Assembly: GCA_030685235.1 (NCBI GenBank)
Contig: MU839156.1
Coordinates: 156,220 to 220,219 of the forward strand
Source of the DNA: Copromyces sp. CBS 386.78
Lineage: Eukaryota > Ascomycota > Sordariomycetes > Sordariales > Sordariaceae
Length of the DNA: 64,000 nt
Reading direction: 5' to 3'
Shown here piece by piece: positions 39,095 through 50,541 of the stretch. The position numbers and the translations under genes are program-made. The notes under the pieces were generated by a model. The model made no database searches. It was not told the origin of the DNA and saw only the letters and a program-made list of their open reading frames with translations. Numbering within the stretch: position 1 is the first letter of the stretch; each line of letters opens with the position of its first letter.

Positions 39095-42000
39095 TACCGT
39101 ATTAACTCGTTAAACTGGCAAACCGCCTTCCCTATTTCGGTGCAGGGTGGAGGGCATATCTGTATAGGGAGCTGGCAGGATCAGCCCGCTTCCTGTATAT
39201 GTAAATGTATGTGAGTTAAGGTGAGGGGGTAATATTTCTAGTCGGAGGCTTGTCAATTGGGCCTTTTCTACTATGCTTTTGCTAGGGGATCTGGCCTAGT
39301 TTTTCTCCCTCTTTTACCCCTATTATAGTACTACTATTTAGATATACTACCTCTACCGTTTATATTTATCCTTATAGCCTATAAGAGAGTCCCGCTTGGC
39401 GTGGTCAACGTCGTCTGTAAGTAAATAAAAGGATTTATATATAATATAAATAAACTTATAGTATTAACGTTCGCTGCCTAAATGTAACCGACGACTACCC
39501 TAACTCTCATTAATTTTGTAAAAGGTACGAATACCTCCTCGTTCTTTAAATTCTATCGACTCCTAATATATTAAAAGGTATTACCTTTATAGACTTCGAT
39601 AAAGAGATTTATTATAATTAGGTTTGTAATAATAGCCGTTACTTTATTAAAAACGAGGTTAAAAATAGGAAAGAGGTACGTTATTATATTGTAAATCTAG
39701 GCAAATATTAGAATCGTTAGGATAATTGCCTCTAAAAGGTTCGTACCTAATAGAACGGCTTTGCTATTTATTATTATTATTGTAACGATAGCGAAGATAA
39801 GGGTAATAATATTAAAGATGGCGAGAGTAATAATATTGAAGGTGGTAAGTCTATTAATAAGGGTAATAAAATTTAATTATTATTATTTAGATTATTAATT
39901 ATTAAAATCGCTAATTTACTTCCCTTTCAACTTATTTCTATTATAATAATTCGTATACCTTCAACCTTATATACAAATCTCCCTTATTACTAAATTGCGA
40001 TTAGCCTCTTTCGTATAATATCGCCTTCAAATTTTTTACAATATAGTAGCTATATTTGGCTAGAGCTGCCTACTTTACCCTCTCCTTCCTCTCCTCTACC
40101 TCTTTATTATTAAAATCGTAATATAAACTCTTATTATCTTTATCTTTAGGGATAGCTTCCAACTTGCCCATTTCGTCGTTAACAATATTGGCTACGCTCT
40201 ACCAATTATCCCAAATTAAATTGTTATTATTAATCTCTTTAATACTAATTAGATAATTCTCTGACCTATTTAGAAGGATAGAAATACTATTATTTTTAAA
40301 AGATTTAATAATTATATTTTTCTTATCCGTCTATAACCTCTTATAATAACGAAAGATAGTGTAAATAACTAATACCCTTTTATTAAAAATGGACTAATAT
40401 TTACCCGGGTTATCCTCGTACTATTAATTTTATAATTGCTCGGTTTCGTCTTTTATTATAATTTTAAACGACGAATTAATCACTATATTTAGCGGTTATA
40501 ATAGATTCGTAAGGCTACTAAGAATTATAATTATAATTAGTGATTAGAGGGAAATAAATTCGTTAATTTGGTTAATAGTATTTCTAATTTTTTAATAGTT
40601 GTAAAATAAGTATATATCTATTACTAATAATACATTTCCCCCCAACTCTTTTACAACTAACTATAACTCTTCCTTTAATTATATACTAAAGAGAGTTTCG
40701 TTCTGATATACCTCCTTATTAAACTATACTATTATATCTTTAGCGTAGAATTATTATTTTTTATTACGGACTTTCCCCTCCCTATAAAAGATAATAGTCG
40801 GTTTTAAGCGCTAATTACTATCGTTAAAAATATAGAGAACGAAAGAATATTATTACTTATTCTAATTATTTTGCGCGGTCTTACTAAAGATAATTTATAA
40901 ACCTTTAAAATCGTAAGTAGCGCTATCGAAGTATTCGAAATTAAAGGCTACTTTATTAAAATTAATAATATAAGATGGTGGGAATCGTATACAAATACTA
41001 AGGATAGTCGGTTAGCTATTATACTTAATAAATCTAATAGAAATCGTAATTATAATTACAGTTAATTACCCCTCGTTTTAATAAATCCCCGCCTTCTAAA
41101 TTATTTACTTACCGAAGAAAACCATTAATTTTTACTAATAATTCCCCGGGAAACTTCTAAGCTTAATAGGTAACCTTTCGCTACTAAATTACGAAACAAT
41201 AGTAGAAATTATTAAACTATTTATTTGAAAATTTAAATTTAGCTATTTTTAAATAAATTTTAATAAAGAGAGCGGTCGCCCGGCGACGAAACTAATACCG
41301 AATTACTAATATTTTATCCGTACAATAAATAATTTAGAAAGTTTCATATAACTTCTTCTCTATTAACGGCTATTATACCTTCCTTTCTTTTACTAGGCCA
41401 AATAAAATTATATAGTACTATTTCTACTAGTTCGCAATAATTCGAAGAAGGATTTTATAAAAGTAATAAGCTTTTCAATATATTATATTATAATAGCCGT
41501 CGTTATAATAATTATCGCTAATTCGAAGACGAAACTACTATTCTTCGACTTAGATTCGCGTTTATATAAAGTAAATAAAAACCTATTACGCATTTAATTA
41601 ATATAACACTCTAATTTCGCTCTCAATAATTATATAAATACGCTAACTAATTTATAATTTCTTTACAGTCGAATAAGATTGCTACTAATACTTATATAAG
41701 TAATAACGACGAATCTAACGATCGCTATATAATTTAATATTATAACTAAAGCAATTCTCAACGAACTCTTAATTAAAAGTTAGCTCTAGTAGCCCCCTAT
41801 TACAGCAGGGTTACTACTATCTACGAACGATAGGGGGTATTTCGGCGATAATAACAGTACAATGATACTTCTAATAATAACTTCGAATTATAGAGTACAA
41901 ATGAGTATAAATGAACGACGAAACTACTAGGACCTAGACGAAGCCTCTACTACCGAAATTCTATATTGTATTGCACTTATAACATATCGGCTGCAAAGGA

Positions 42001-42103
42001 TTACACATGCCTACTGACTGGGCTGACTTCTGCCATATTTCTGCCATATGCCCTGCACCGAAATAGGGAAGGCGGTTTGCCAGTTTAACGAGTTAATACG
42101 GTA
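39095..42103. mobile_element. 3.0-kb TIR transposon with AT-rich (RIP-like) interior
   Basis: Ends carry near-perfect inverted repeats of about 53 bp starting TACCGTATTAACTCGTTAAA; the right copy ends at 42103. Just inside are the same subterminal blocks found in the 38516 MITE (for example CAGCCCGCTTCCTGTATATG). The interior, from about 39230 to 41980, is very AT-rich, full of TpA and stop codons in every frame, and lacks any long reading frame. The simplest reading is a transposase-bearing Tc1/mariner-like element destroyed by RIP. A later insertion inside a smaller element is an alternative. The transposase identity cannot be read from this sequence. Confidence 0.8.
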
Positions 42104-42651
42104 TACTCAGGCCGTTGAGGTGGGGAACGAACAAACACAAAGGCTAATGTAAGTAGTGATCCAGCGACATAATCGCAAAAAGACTTTATTTACCCTCGGC
42201 CGAGGTCCGCGAGGCAAGTGGAACTCAGCTCATGTAAATCCGCGACTTATCGATGTCAACCTAGGTAAGATTGTATCTTACAAAACGGAGGTTCATGATA
42301 GATACCAAAGGACAGGCAAGCAGTGACTGTAACATACCGGTATGTATGTCAACCCCAAAAGATGCCAAGGCGGCATGACATGACATGACATGATATGACA
42401 GCAGAACTTGGGGTACATACATATATACATACATCAAACCCGCTGCAGCTGTACATACACTATAAGCTTCAACCAACAGCTTGTGAACATGCATATGCAT
42501 ATCTAGCATGATTTCGACCTGCCTGCACATTCCTTCCTGTCTCTGCCTTGGAAGTGCTATGCAAGTCTCTGGCGTTTCTCCGTTGTACCCAGGTATGCAT
42601 GTGTAGATGACACGATAACAGGTCCTCTCTACCGATGCTCTAGGAACGCTA
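42104..42651. other. Short interval between two TIR elements
   Basis: About 550 bp without a gene. Contains a (CATGA)n run near 42375-42398 and TACATA-rich sequence near 42413-42432. Confidence 0.5.
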
Positions 42652-42929
42652 TACCGTAAAAGCTCGCGAAACTGGCAAACCGCCTTCCCTCTTTCGGTGC
42701 AGGGCATATGGCAGAAATCTGCCAGGAAGAAGCCCAGTCAGCCAACATACACCAGCAAATGTATCTGTCCAGTTAGTGAAAACTGAAGGACATTGCCCTC
42801 GACGTTAACTTGCACACATTCGAAGGCACAGTAACCGACCTGATCCTGCCAGCTACTTGCGCCTATATGCCCAGATGCAGGCGCTCAAAGAGGGAAGGCG
42901 GTTTGCCAGTTTCGCGAGCTTCTACGGTA
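42652..42929. mobile_element. 278-bp MITE, TACCGTAAAAGC family
   Basis: Terminal inverted repeats of about 43 bp start TACCGTAAAAGCTCGCGAAA, with one mismatch near the tip. They share CTGGCAAACCGCCTTCCCT with the ends of the 3-kb element, and the interior shares GCCAACATACACCAGCAAAT with the 38516 MITE. It looks like an internal-deletion derivative of an autonomous relative. No coding capacity. Confidence 0.88.
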
Positions 42930-43722
42930 TTATTCGATACTCATCCACTCAGAGGTTGTAGCAACCAGGGCAATCGAAGCACATGTGTGACGGGACTAAT
43001 CTTATAAACTCATTGTGCGGAAGTCGGGATTCTCCGGATGCATATGTGTGTTACGTGAGAGAACCGGATGTGCAGCTAGTTGGGATGACGCCGGCCATGT
43101 AGTGGAGGGTGACATTGTCTCCAGTATGACCGAATTGACAGTTGTGAGGAGGGATGGCAGGTTAGAGTCGATGGAATACCAGCAAGGCAGGGTTTTCTGC
43201 AGTCGAAGTTTGGGGTTCATTGAACATCAGCGAAACAGCTGATCGTGGAAGCTGGATTGTTCAGGGTAGCAAAAAAAGAAAGAAACAAGTGAAATGCAAC
43301 ATCGAGATGTAGTACTACAGTTCACGGGGTGCAAAGAACAAGGAGCTTTAGATATATGTTATGATATTGCTTGATAGTCATCAAATGCTAATGTTTCAAG
43401 TAATAAATGAGGGTATCCTCGCAAGGTATTAGATGAAGCCAAATATTTCCTCCCACCGGCAGTCCCATTAGCGCTTATTCATGCGCGTGTTGCTTTGCTC
43501 ATTCGCCCTTTTTCGCCCAGAACTCCTCGCAAAAAGCACAATCATGATAAGTTATACAAGAGAAAAGAATGAAAAGAAGATCCAAAATGCTCATCCCAAA
43601 CTCCGTCGCAAAATCCCAATGCAGTTTTCAAGAAGCAAAATGTTGTACAAGGTCATCGATGTGTGATGGACCTAGAAAGGGAAGGTGTGAAAAAGGGGGA
43701 GAAAGCGAGAAGTTCACCAGTT
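42930..43722. other. 3' flank of the glycerol kinase gene
   Basis: No gene is seen. The right part is probably the 3' UTR of the minus-strand glycerol kinase gene. Confidence 0.5.
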
Positions 43723-45598
43723 TTAGGCCTTCTTCTCCTCCTCGTCGCACTCGTCGTCTTCGTTGTCGTTGTCTTGTAGCCAGCCGCGGCTCATCTGGAC
43801 AGCCTGGTTCCACTTCTTGAACCTCTTCTCGGCACACTTGCGAGAGATCTTGGGCTCGAAGACCTTCCGGCCGGTCCGGTTGACCTCCTGGAGCTCGGCG
43901 GTATCGCTCCAGACACCGGTAGCGAGGCCGGCAGCAATGGCAGCGCCGAGAGCGGTGGTTTCGCACATGGCCGGGCGATCAACGGGAATACCGCTGATGT
44001 CAGCCTGGGTCTGCATGGTCAGGTCCGAGTTGGAAAGACCGCCATCTACAGCGAGGAGCTTGAGCTTGCAGCCTGAGTCCTTCTCCATGGCATCAAGGAT
44101 GGCCTTGGTCTGGAAGCAGGTAGCCTCGAGAGTGGCACGGGCAATGTGTCCCTTTTGAGTGTGTTGGGTAATTCCGACTGTAGAGCACATGATAGGTTAG
44201 CTTCTGATCTTCTTGTGCATGAATGTGACACTTGGATGATGCTCCAAAGTGGGTCGGGAGAAGCTGTGCGGAAAGAGTGGGTAATGGCGATCACTTACAG
44301 AGAGTTCCCTTTGCATCATCGATCCAGTAAGGGGCGAACAGGCCGCTGAAGGCAGTGACGAACACAACACCTCCGTTATCGGGCACCGACTCGGCGAGGT
44401 CGTTGATTTGCTTCGCGTTGTCAATAAAGTTGAGGTTGTTCTGGAGGAAGGTGACGCCGGAGCCGGCGACAGCGATGCTGCCCTCGAGGGCATAGACAGG
44501 CGCACGGCCCTGGCCAAAATCGTAGGCGACGGTGGACAGAAGACCATACTGGGAGATGACGGGCTCGGTGCCGACGTTGTAGAGAAGGAAGCAGCCGGTG
44601 CCGTAGGTGTTCTTTGCTTGGCCGGGATTGAAGCCGCACTGGCCGACCAGGGCGCTGGATTGATCGCCCAAGCAGCCAGCGATCGGCACACCTGACAGCG
44701 CGCCACTGGCAATGCGACCGAAACATTCAGGGTCTGACGAAGGGACGATCTTGGGCAAATGCACCTTGTTTCGGTCAATACCGAAGAATCCTAGTAGCTT
44801 GTCGTCATACTGCAAAGTGCGGATGTTCATGAACATGGTTCGGCTGGCGTTGGTGCTGTCTGTTACGTGGACGGGGCTCTCAGCCTGGGCACCGCCATTG
44901 AGCTTGTAGATGAGCCAAGTGTCAACAGTGCCGAAGGCGAGGCGGCCTTGCTCGTAGGCCTCCTTGACGGCCTCGACGTTCTCAATGAGCCAAAGAAGCT
45001 TGACGCTGCTGGGGTAGGTGGAGAGGGGAAGACCGCAAAGGTCCTTGATGGCATCAGCGCCATCCTTGGCCTTGAGGTCACGGACAATGGACTTGGTACG
45101 GGTATCGGGCCAGACGACGGCGTTGTAGAGAGGCTCGCCGGTTTCGTGGTCCCAAACAAGAGTAGTCTCGCGCTGGTTGGTAATGCCGATGGAGCGGATG
45201 TCGTTCTTGGAGAAGCCTAGTCGTTGGAACTTGCGCATAGCACCCTCAATGCACTCCTCGACCGAGCTGAGCAGGGTCATAGGGTCGTGCTCGTGCCATC
45301 CCGACTTGGGGTAGAGGTTCTCAAACTCGATCTGGTGGCTGGCAACGGGGTCGCCCTCGCCGTTGAAGATAAGGAAGCGGGAAGAGGTGGTGCCTTGGTC
45401 GACAGAGCCGACAAACCAGTGGGTTTTCCTCTCCTCCGAGGTCTCGTGGATGCCGCGGGGGAGGTGCTCTAGGTGGCTGACAATGGGGCCCTTGTGGGCC
45501 TTTGCTAGGTTGCGGGCGTCCATACCATCGTTTGCAAGAGTGGGTTCTACGCAAATGACGCCGGGCTCGACGCCGTCGTTGAGGTTGAGTAACTTCAT
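43723..45598 (-). CDS. gut1: Glycerol kinase
   Basis: Two exons, 45598-44299 and 44177-43723, encode 584 aa. The intron (GTAAGT donor, GCTAAC branch, CTACAG acceptor) joins the conserved KGTL-FGITQHTQ block. N-terminal SVDQGTTSSRFLIFN is the FGGY-kinase phosphate loop. ITNQRETTLVW, LGDQSSALVGQ, NTYGTGCFLLYN and AVDGGLSNSDLTMQTQADI are classic glycerol kinase motifs, so all catalytic parts are present. It phosphorylates glycerol to sn-glycerol-3-phosphate using ATP, the first step of glycerol catabolism before mitochondrial FAD-dependent oxidation. The C-terminal tail beyond about residue 565 is acidic then basic. The N-terminal 60 residues are longer than in bacteria, as usual for fungi. The frame remains open 145 codons upstream of the ATG, see findings. 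Identification is very secure. Confidence 0.98.
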
Positions 45599-47980
45599 GG
45601 TGACTGAAGTTGTTTGTGCAGGGCGGGGATAAGGCGGGGTAGTAGGTGGTTGTGATTCGTGCGGGGGGTGTGTATTTGTCTGTGTCGTTGTGGTTGTGGT
45701 TGTGGTTGTGTGACTTGTGTGACTGAAACTGGGGTGGCTGGTATTGTTGGTGGTGGTGGTGGTGGTGGTGGTATAGAGAAAGGGAGATGGAGATGAAGAA
45801 GAAAGAAGCTGATGGTTGTGAATGCTGTTTCGGATGGCTGAATAGGCTGAATGCGGCCGGGTACTTGTAGTATTGAGACGGGTCGCGGATGAGGCAGGTC
45901 TGACAGAGTCAATGCCTACTATGACACAGCCGGAAGCAGTGACACAATGTGGAGGAGAAGATCGAGATCGGGGAAGACTGATCGTCTGCTGGAGAAGGAC
46001 CCTGGATTGACGTCCCCAGGATTGACGGGCCAAACAGAGGTGAGCAAGTGGAGGGCTATGATGATGGACTGGAGGACCGTTGCGACCGCGGCTGCGGCTG
46101 CGACTGCTATTGCGTGGTCGAGTGCGGAGGAGGAGACGCTGTGATCGCTCTTGCTCTTCTTCTTGTCGCTGCTGCTGTGCGGGTGATGGACGCTGTCGAC
46201 GAGCTGCTGCGGCTACGTCATAAAAGGCCTGGCCCTAGCTTGACGGTATCGGCGGTGCTGATAACAGGAGAGTGCTGATGGTGGTGCACGGACGTCGAGT
46301 TCTCTTGATGGTCGAACAAGACTGTCGATGGTGTGCGTTGATGACCTGGTGCGACCACCTCATCGTCCACATGGAGGGCGATATGTCTACCTTATTTATT
46401 CCAGCCAGCTGCGCCTGCTTCTCCAGCTTCTCCCGCTTCTGCTGCTGTTTCTGCTGCTGGCTATGCTGGCTATGCGAGCTATGCTAGTCTCGTTCCCCTG
46501 GCTAGGCGCAATCTGGGCTGGACTCTTGTGACCAGCTGCAATACGAATTGGGCTCTTTCCTGTCCCAGACTTCCGAACCTGTCCCAGGCCTGGCTCGTGT
46601 TGTGCGCGCGCGTGCAGGGTGAGCAGGTGTGGCAGGGAGAATGCGCAATCGATTTTCTCGGCAGTAATCTTTGTCAAATTGTCCAGCTGATTTTTTCCGT
46701 CTGTTTCTCTGGAGAAAAAAAAAACTGATCGGCACGCTTTGCGCTTGCAGGCCAGTGGTGGAACATTTGCGGGGATCCGCTCGCTGCCCAATCATTCCCC
46801 CAAATTCCGGTACGCGCTAGAAGGGTACCTTTTTTTTCCCCTCAGCACCAAGAGCACCTCCACGGCTCGCCAACGTCGCATCCTGCAGCGCGGTTACACT
46901 GCATCATGGCTGTTGAAGGTACCTCCTGCATGGAACATGTCTAGAGGCCGCGAATGCGGATGGGCGGTCGCAGGGGGAGAATTGCCCCGCAAATGCGGAG
47001 TCGTGCTCAAAAGAACCACTTTTCTCCCTTTTACAACCACCAACACGGACAAGATTTGCAACCGACGAGGAGCCTCGAACATTCAACACAAAGTCCAGAA
47101 CGCTCCATTTCGGACAGAACCCGGCAAAAGACTGGTGGTATTCGCGACTGGAGTTTGTTCCGGCTCTCCATTGCGATGCGCCGGCACCACCGCCGTACAC
47201 TAGCCAGGAGCCTCGACTATGCACCTCCCTCCCCTCTCAGCATCCCATCGAAGCGCACAACTGCTGCAGAACTGATAACGTTATTTTGGGCTCATCACAA
47301 AACCTGAATGAACCTGTGACCTGTCCTGTCTTTCGTCGTCTCCGCCCCTGATTCTGACAATGCTACCCCCCACCAACATCTTTCACGGAGAACTTGGAGT
47401 CTGGCAAGTCCCGTCCAGGGGCAACGACCGGATTTCCCAAAATATACAATGCGATTTGAAGAGGACCTGGGACGGGAGCGGCATCGACGGGAACAGGCAA
47501 GCGTATCAAGATTCCAGAAAGCCAAGAAGCCGCCCCTACACTGTGCTGACTTGTTGCTGTTGTTGGTGTTGTCACCTGGTCTTGTCACCTGGTGTTGTCA
47601 CCTGGTGTTGTCACTTGTCGTTGCTATGATGCCCCTTGCCTCACAATGCCTCTCAATGCCACCCGACACCACCCGGCGGTTACGTCTGTCGGCCGACGAT
47701 CGTTTGGATAGGGCCCTCTCGTTGGCTTATCGCACCTCAGCTATGAGATAAGAAATGTGGACTGCTCAACCACCACCTCGAAGATTTGCAAAGGCGAAAA
47801 AGGCGAAGCGCAAGCCACACATTGTGTAGCCATACAGAAGGCTGACGGCCCAAAACGTCCCCCGGGGCCCTCATCATGCTCGGTCACGGTGTTCTCTTTT
47901 GACGTCAAAACCTACGGCTGACGTTAGAAAACTGGAGCAAAAGGCCAAAAAGAAGACTGTTCACTCGCCGCCGGGAATTG
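45599..47980. other. Glycerol kinase promoter and gene-free stretch
   Basis: The first about 450 bp form a (TGG)n/(GTT)n-rich leader, including a (GTG)n tract at about 45751-45770. Beyond it I see no supported gene. A 13-bp tandem repeat (GTTGTCACCTGGT, about four copies) lies at about 47568-47619. Confidence 0.5.
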
Positions 47981-48036
47981 AGCCCGACGTGGGGGTCGAA
48001 CCCACAACCTTGAGATTAATAGTCTCACGCTCTCCC
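47981..48036 (-). pseudogene. 5'-truncated tRNA-Lys(CUU)-like relic
   Basis: On the minus strand the 3' two-thirds of a tRNA is intact: part of the D-arm (CGGGAGAGCG), anticodon arm, T-arm GGGTTCGACCC and 3' acceptor strand GTCGGGCT. The 5' acceptor strand and first half of the D-arm are absent; the adjoining bases cannot pair with GTCGGGC. The anticodon loop reads CTATTAA where the closest tRNA-Lys pattern I know has CTCTTAA, so the anticodon would be AUU. The internal A box is lost, so transcription is unlikely. The tRNA-Lys parentage is from memory of fungal sequences. Confidence 0.7.
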
Positions 48037-49783
48037 GATTTCAAAGCGCAGTGCTCATGTTGGGAGTGCGGGCGCACAACTTTCGGTCAACAAAGCGTGT
48101 GCAAAAGGTCCATGAGTTCCTGGGAGTCCATGTGGGAGGGAGTGCTATCGCCAGTTGGCCGGGCTTCCTAATTGGGAAGTGCCGAAGTGGGCATCGTCGA
48201 TTCAAGCGACTACGCGCCAAACACTCCCGGACATGGGCGCTTGCTTCTGACCAAAAGAAAGAAAGAAAGAAAGGGTAACATTTGTCGTATTTGTCGATCC
48301 GCTAAATGCCGTGGAGTCGCGTCCCAAATGACGAAATTTTGGGTTGGGTCACGGGAGTTGACGAATTTGACAGAATTCAGTGAGCATTCGAGAAGACGGC
48401 GTGTTCGGCGTGCCTGCAGCTGTGGACGCTGTGGAAGACTGAGGGGAAAGGCAAAGAAACCGAGACATTGACGAAGAAATTCCGTCGGCATCGCAGGAGT
48501 GAGACTGCAGTACTTAGGTAGGTAGTAGTCATGCCCGGTCACACATGGTCGGCTCCGACTTGCAGGATGCCCACCTTCTTCCCCATGCTTCCCACTCTTT
48601 CCTGTACGCAACAGGAAGGAGCATCTTGAAACAGAGGGAGAAGATTGGAAAATTACCCCCCGTCCATCAGACACCACCATCGTGTCCAGATTTCACTCAC
48701 AAGTTCCCAGCAGTAACCGTTGCACCGAATTACCCCGATGCAAGTTGTAAATAGTTCAGAGCGCCCAACAGGAAAGCACGAGCAAACCCTTGGTGTTGAG
48801 ATTCCACTTCCATCACTTCCAGGGACGAGCAGGACAAGAAAGGGCAGAAACGCCGAGATAGCAGAGAGATTGAGTGCGACGGTTTTGTTGGTCTTGTGAT
48901 GTCAATTGATCTTCATGAGCCAAGGCCAACTTTGGGCTAGTTTGAGAGTGTTGACGTTGAGCTTGACCCCGCCCGCTTCGTGCTTTTTGCTTGCTCTCCC
49001 GCGCGTTCCACTTGTTCAGGTCCGGCGGGCCTTGCCCCCCTTGTCTTGCTGCCCTACGGAAGTACTGTACTACCGTTGGAAAGTGTGAAGACTGTCGGTC
49101 GCCGAAGACGAAAAGTTCACAGGTAACGGTACGGTACGGTACGTACCTCGTCCATGTCGGCCCTTCGCCTCGCCATGGAAAGTCGCCCTTTTGGGGGTTT
49201 CCCCTTGAGCTCCCGCAATTCCCGTCAATCCCGTTCCCGCCGGCTTGTCCCAGGGCAGCGCGGGCTCAGCATGCGCTTCCCGTCTTCGTCCCGTCGACAA
49301 AAGGCGAACAAGACAGGCAGGCTTCATGCCCAGGCCCCCACTGAAGCGACGGCCCCAGTGATGCGCCCTGCCAAAAACAGCGCCGTGGGTGCGCGGGTGA
49401 GCATGATGATCCCGCAATCCCGCCAGATGGGCCTGTTTTTATTTATTTTTTACTTGCTGCGCATCGGTTGGGAAAAAAAAATGGCAAGATGGACAGTCGC
49501 CACCAGGGTTAGGACTTGGATATCAACACCACCACTTCCCACACCCCGACATATGACAAGAGTTCACTTCTCTAACCATTTTGGTCAGCCTCTAGAGTCC
49601 GAGTGGGCCAATGAGCGCTGCCATGAGGCGCTCCAACCTGGCATCGAGGTAAAATCTCTGGATTGGTGAAGAGTAATGGCCTGTCGTCTTGTCGCAGCGT
49701 CCTTTGGGCCTCTAGAGGGGTTCTCCTCACCGCGGGCCAGTTGCTGCATTCACCGTACTTGCAGGTTTGGGCTTGAAACCGGA
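48037..49783. other. Gene-free intergenic stretch
   Basis: No supported gene; frames of 150-170 codons on both strands overlap each other and show no family resemblance. An exact GGTACGTACC palindrome, preceded by (GGTAC)n, lies at 49138-49147. Confidence 0.45.
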
Positions 49784-50047
49784 TACCGCTTCCACTCATC
49801 CGTAAGAGATTTACTCCCCACAATATTTCCAGAGCCTAACCTTCTTGCAGTATGGTTAGCTCCCTTATGCAATCCCACTGTAACCCGTGTGGATACAGTA
49901 AACGTGGTATGGCACGGGGCACACGGCTGGCATAGGTCACTTGGAATCGGCTGCGGGGCTGTCAGGGTTGAATGCCGGCCCGGCTAAACTGTAAGAAGGT
50001 TAGGAGGCTTCGCTAGGTAAATCTCTTACGAGTAAGAAAAAGCGGTA
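49784..50047. mobile_element. 264-bp MITE-like element with TACCGCTT ends
   Basis: Diverged terminal inverted repeats of about 65 bp run from TACCGCTTCC at 49784 and end AAGCGGTA at 50047. Both arms contain the matching cores CGTAAGAGATTTAC and CCTAACCTTCTT. Outer TA may be the target duplication. The TACCGC terminus resembles that of the 38902 element, but the rest differs. No coding capacity. Arms are only roughly 70% identical by eye, so it is older than the elements at 38.5-39.1 kb. Confidence 0.65.
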
Positions 50048-50541
50048 CCTGCGAACCAAAGGAGCGATCCTATCACAACCAGGGGATTTACCGACCCGTT
50101 TCGAGACACGGCACTTCCACCGCCTGCTCATTCGGTGTCTGTTCTGAATGGGCGCCTTGTTGGCCCATTCAACAATTGACCAGCGAAACAAGGAAAGGCC
50201 ACCCACGAAATTCCATTTCTTATTAGGCGACCTTGAATTGAGAGACACGAAAGTGGAAAGAACTGGTGTGCATGTTTGGGACCAGTGCCAGCCTGTCACT
50301 ACTATCGCGATCTAGCCTCATCTCGGTCCCCAAGGAATCTGGAGCCTTTGCTGGCTGCTTGGCCCTTGCATCAACCCCCCAAGCCCGCAACCCACCCTCC
50401 AATCCACCCCACTTCCCCTCCCCCCCTCCTTCTTTTTTTTCTTTGTCTTTCCCGTCAATCGTTTGCCGCCGCTTACGAGAGGGTATCTTTATCTTTCTAC
50501 ATTGAGCAAGCCGGCCTAGCACGTGGGAAGCCGGGACTCCA

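Noticed and set aside
47899..48171. A 90-codon plus-strand frame reading GVEPTTLRLI
   Set aside because: This peptide is the antisense translation of a tRNA-Lys-like gene and a well-known false protein in databases.
48210..48680. 156-codon minus-strand frame
   Set aside because: No domain or family resemblance, and similar-length frames on the other strand; not supported as a gene.
49154..49669. 171-codon plus-strand frame
   Set aside because: Basic, low-complexity, no recognisable family, no splice partner; overlapped by other random frames in GC-rich DNA.
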